Below are positions 48,133 to 48,178 of a stretch of DNA of 48,178 nt, in pieces. The stretch covers positions 1-48,178 of the forward strand of contig NMOS02000013.1 of NCBI GenBank assembly GCA_002290645.2, written 5' to 3'. Position numbers and translations under genes: made by a program. Origin of the DNA: Candidatus Aquirickettsiella gammari (lineage in GTDB: Bacteria; Pseudomonadota; Gammaproteobacteria; Diplorickettsiales; Diplorickettsiaceae). The stretch's first letter is position 1. Each line of letters opens with the position of its first letter. The notes beneath the pieces were generated by a model. That model was not told where the DNA came from. It saw only the letters and a program-made list of their open reading frames with translations, and searched no databases.

Positions 48133-48178
48133 ATGATAAAACTTAAACTTAACGAAGAAGAAAAGGCAGCATTAAATC
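48133..48178 (+). CDS. Start of a further gene, cut by the window end
   Basis: An ATG at 48133 opens a frame (MIKLKLNEEEKAALN) that runs off the end. The ribosome site is poor (AAAGCGG). It is too short to name, and chance cannot be excluded. Confidence 0.35.
   Translation, partial: MIKLKLNEEEKAALN

Overview
The window reads as the chromosome of an AT-rich, host-associated gammaproteobacterium of the Legionellales, most likely Coxiellaceae (Rickettsiella, Diplorickettsia or a close relative). This rests on remembered family features: an enlarged ribosomal protein S7, two ankyrin-repeat proteins (one laid out like the Legionella AnkH/LegA3 effector), several serine-rich or acidic-tailed proteins resembling Dot/Icm substrates, and a BarA/LetS-type phosphotransfer domain. 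The genus is an inference.

Layout. (1) 1-130 is the 3' end of an ISL3-like insertion sequence. (2) 372-18963 is one head-to-tail block of translation genes in the classical order: str (rpsL-rpsG-fusA-tuf), S10 (rpsJ to rpsQ), spc (rplN to secY, rpmJ) and alpha (rpsM-rpsK-rpsD-rpoA-rplQ). A strong promoter precedes rpsL. tuf runs into rpsJ with only 20 nt between. The only sizeable gaps flank rpmJ. (3) 19038-23521 holds a convergent orphan HPt gene, then prmB-asd, then a small unknown gene followed by an AnkH-like ankyrin gene. (4) 23662-29874 is the conserved metY-rimP-nusA-infB-rbfA-truB block, headed by an initiator tRNA. (5) 30136-35896 holds a tiny NPGH-repeat protein gene with its own terminator, efp and orn on the minus strand, plsY, a large unknown effector-like gene, and tsaD on the minus strand. 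(6) 35958-38531 is rpsU-yqeY-dnaG, without rpoD directly after it. (7) 38616-39973 holds two minus-strand genes of unknown function. (8) 40238-46912 holds ald, an M17 aminopeptidase, folD (minus), serS and an OPT-family transporter. (9) 47006 to the end holds a second ankyrin gene and the start of another reading frame.

How the parts fit. Most of the window is core translation, transcription and RNA machinery: ribosomal proteins, EF-G, EF-Tu, EF-P, IF2, RimP, RbfA, TruB, TsaD, SerRS, initiator tRNA, RNA polymerase alpha, NusA and Orn. PrmB, encoded just after the alpha operon, would methylate L3, encoded in the S10 block. Ald, the aminopeptidase and the OPT transporter suit a bacterium that lives on host peptides and amino acids. 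The lineage-specific genes sit at the ends of conserved operons: after rplQ-prmB-asd, after truB, after plsY and after dnaG. These are the parts most likely to hold undescribed biology.

Several start codons were moved from the longest open frame on the basis of Shine-Dalgarno position and family N-termini: rpsS, rplE, efp, rpsU, serS and two unknown genes.
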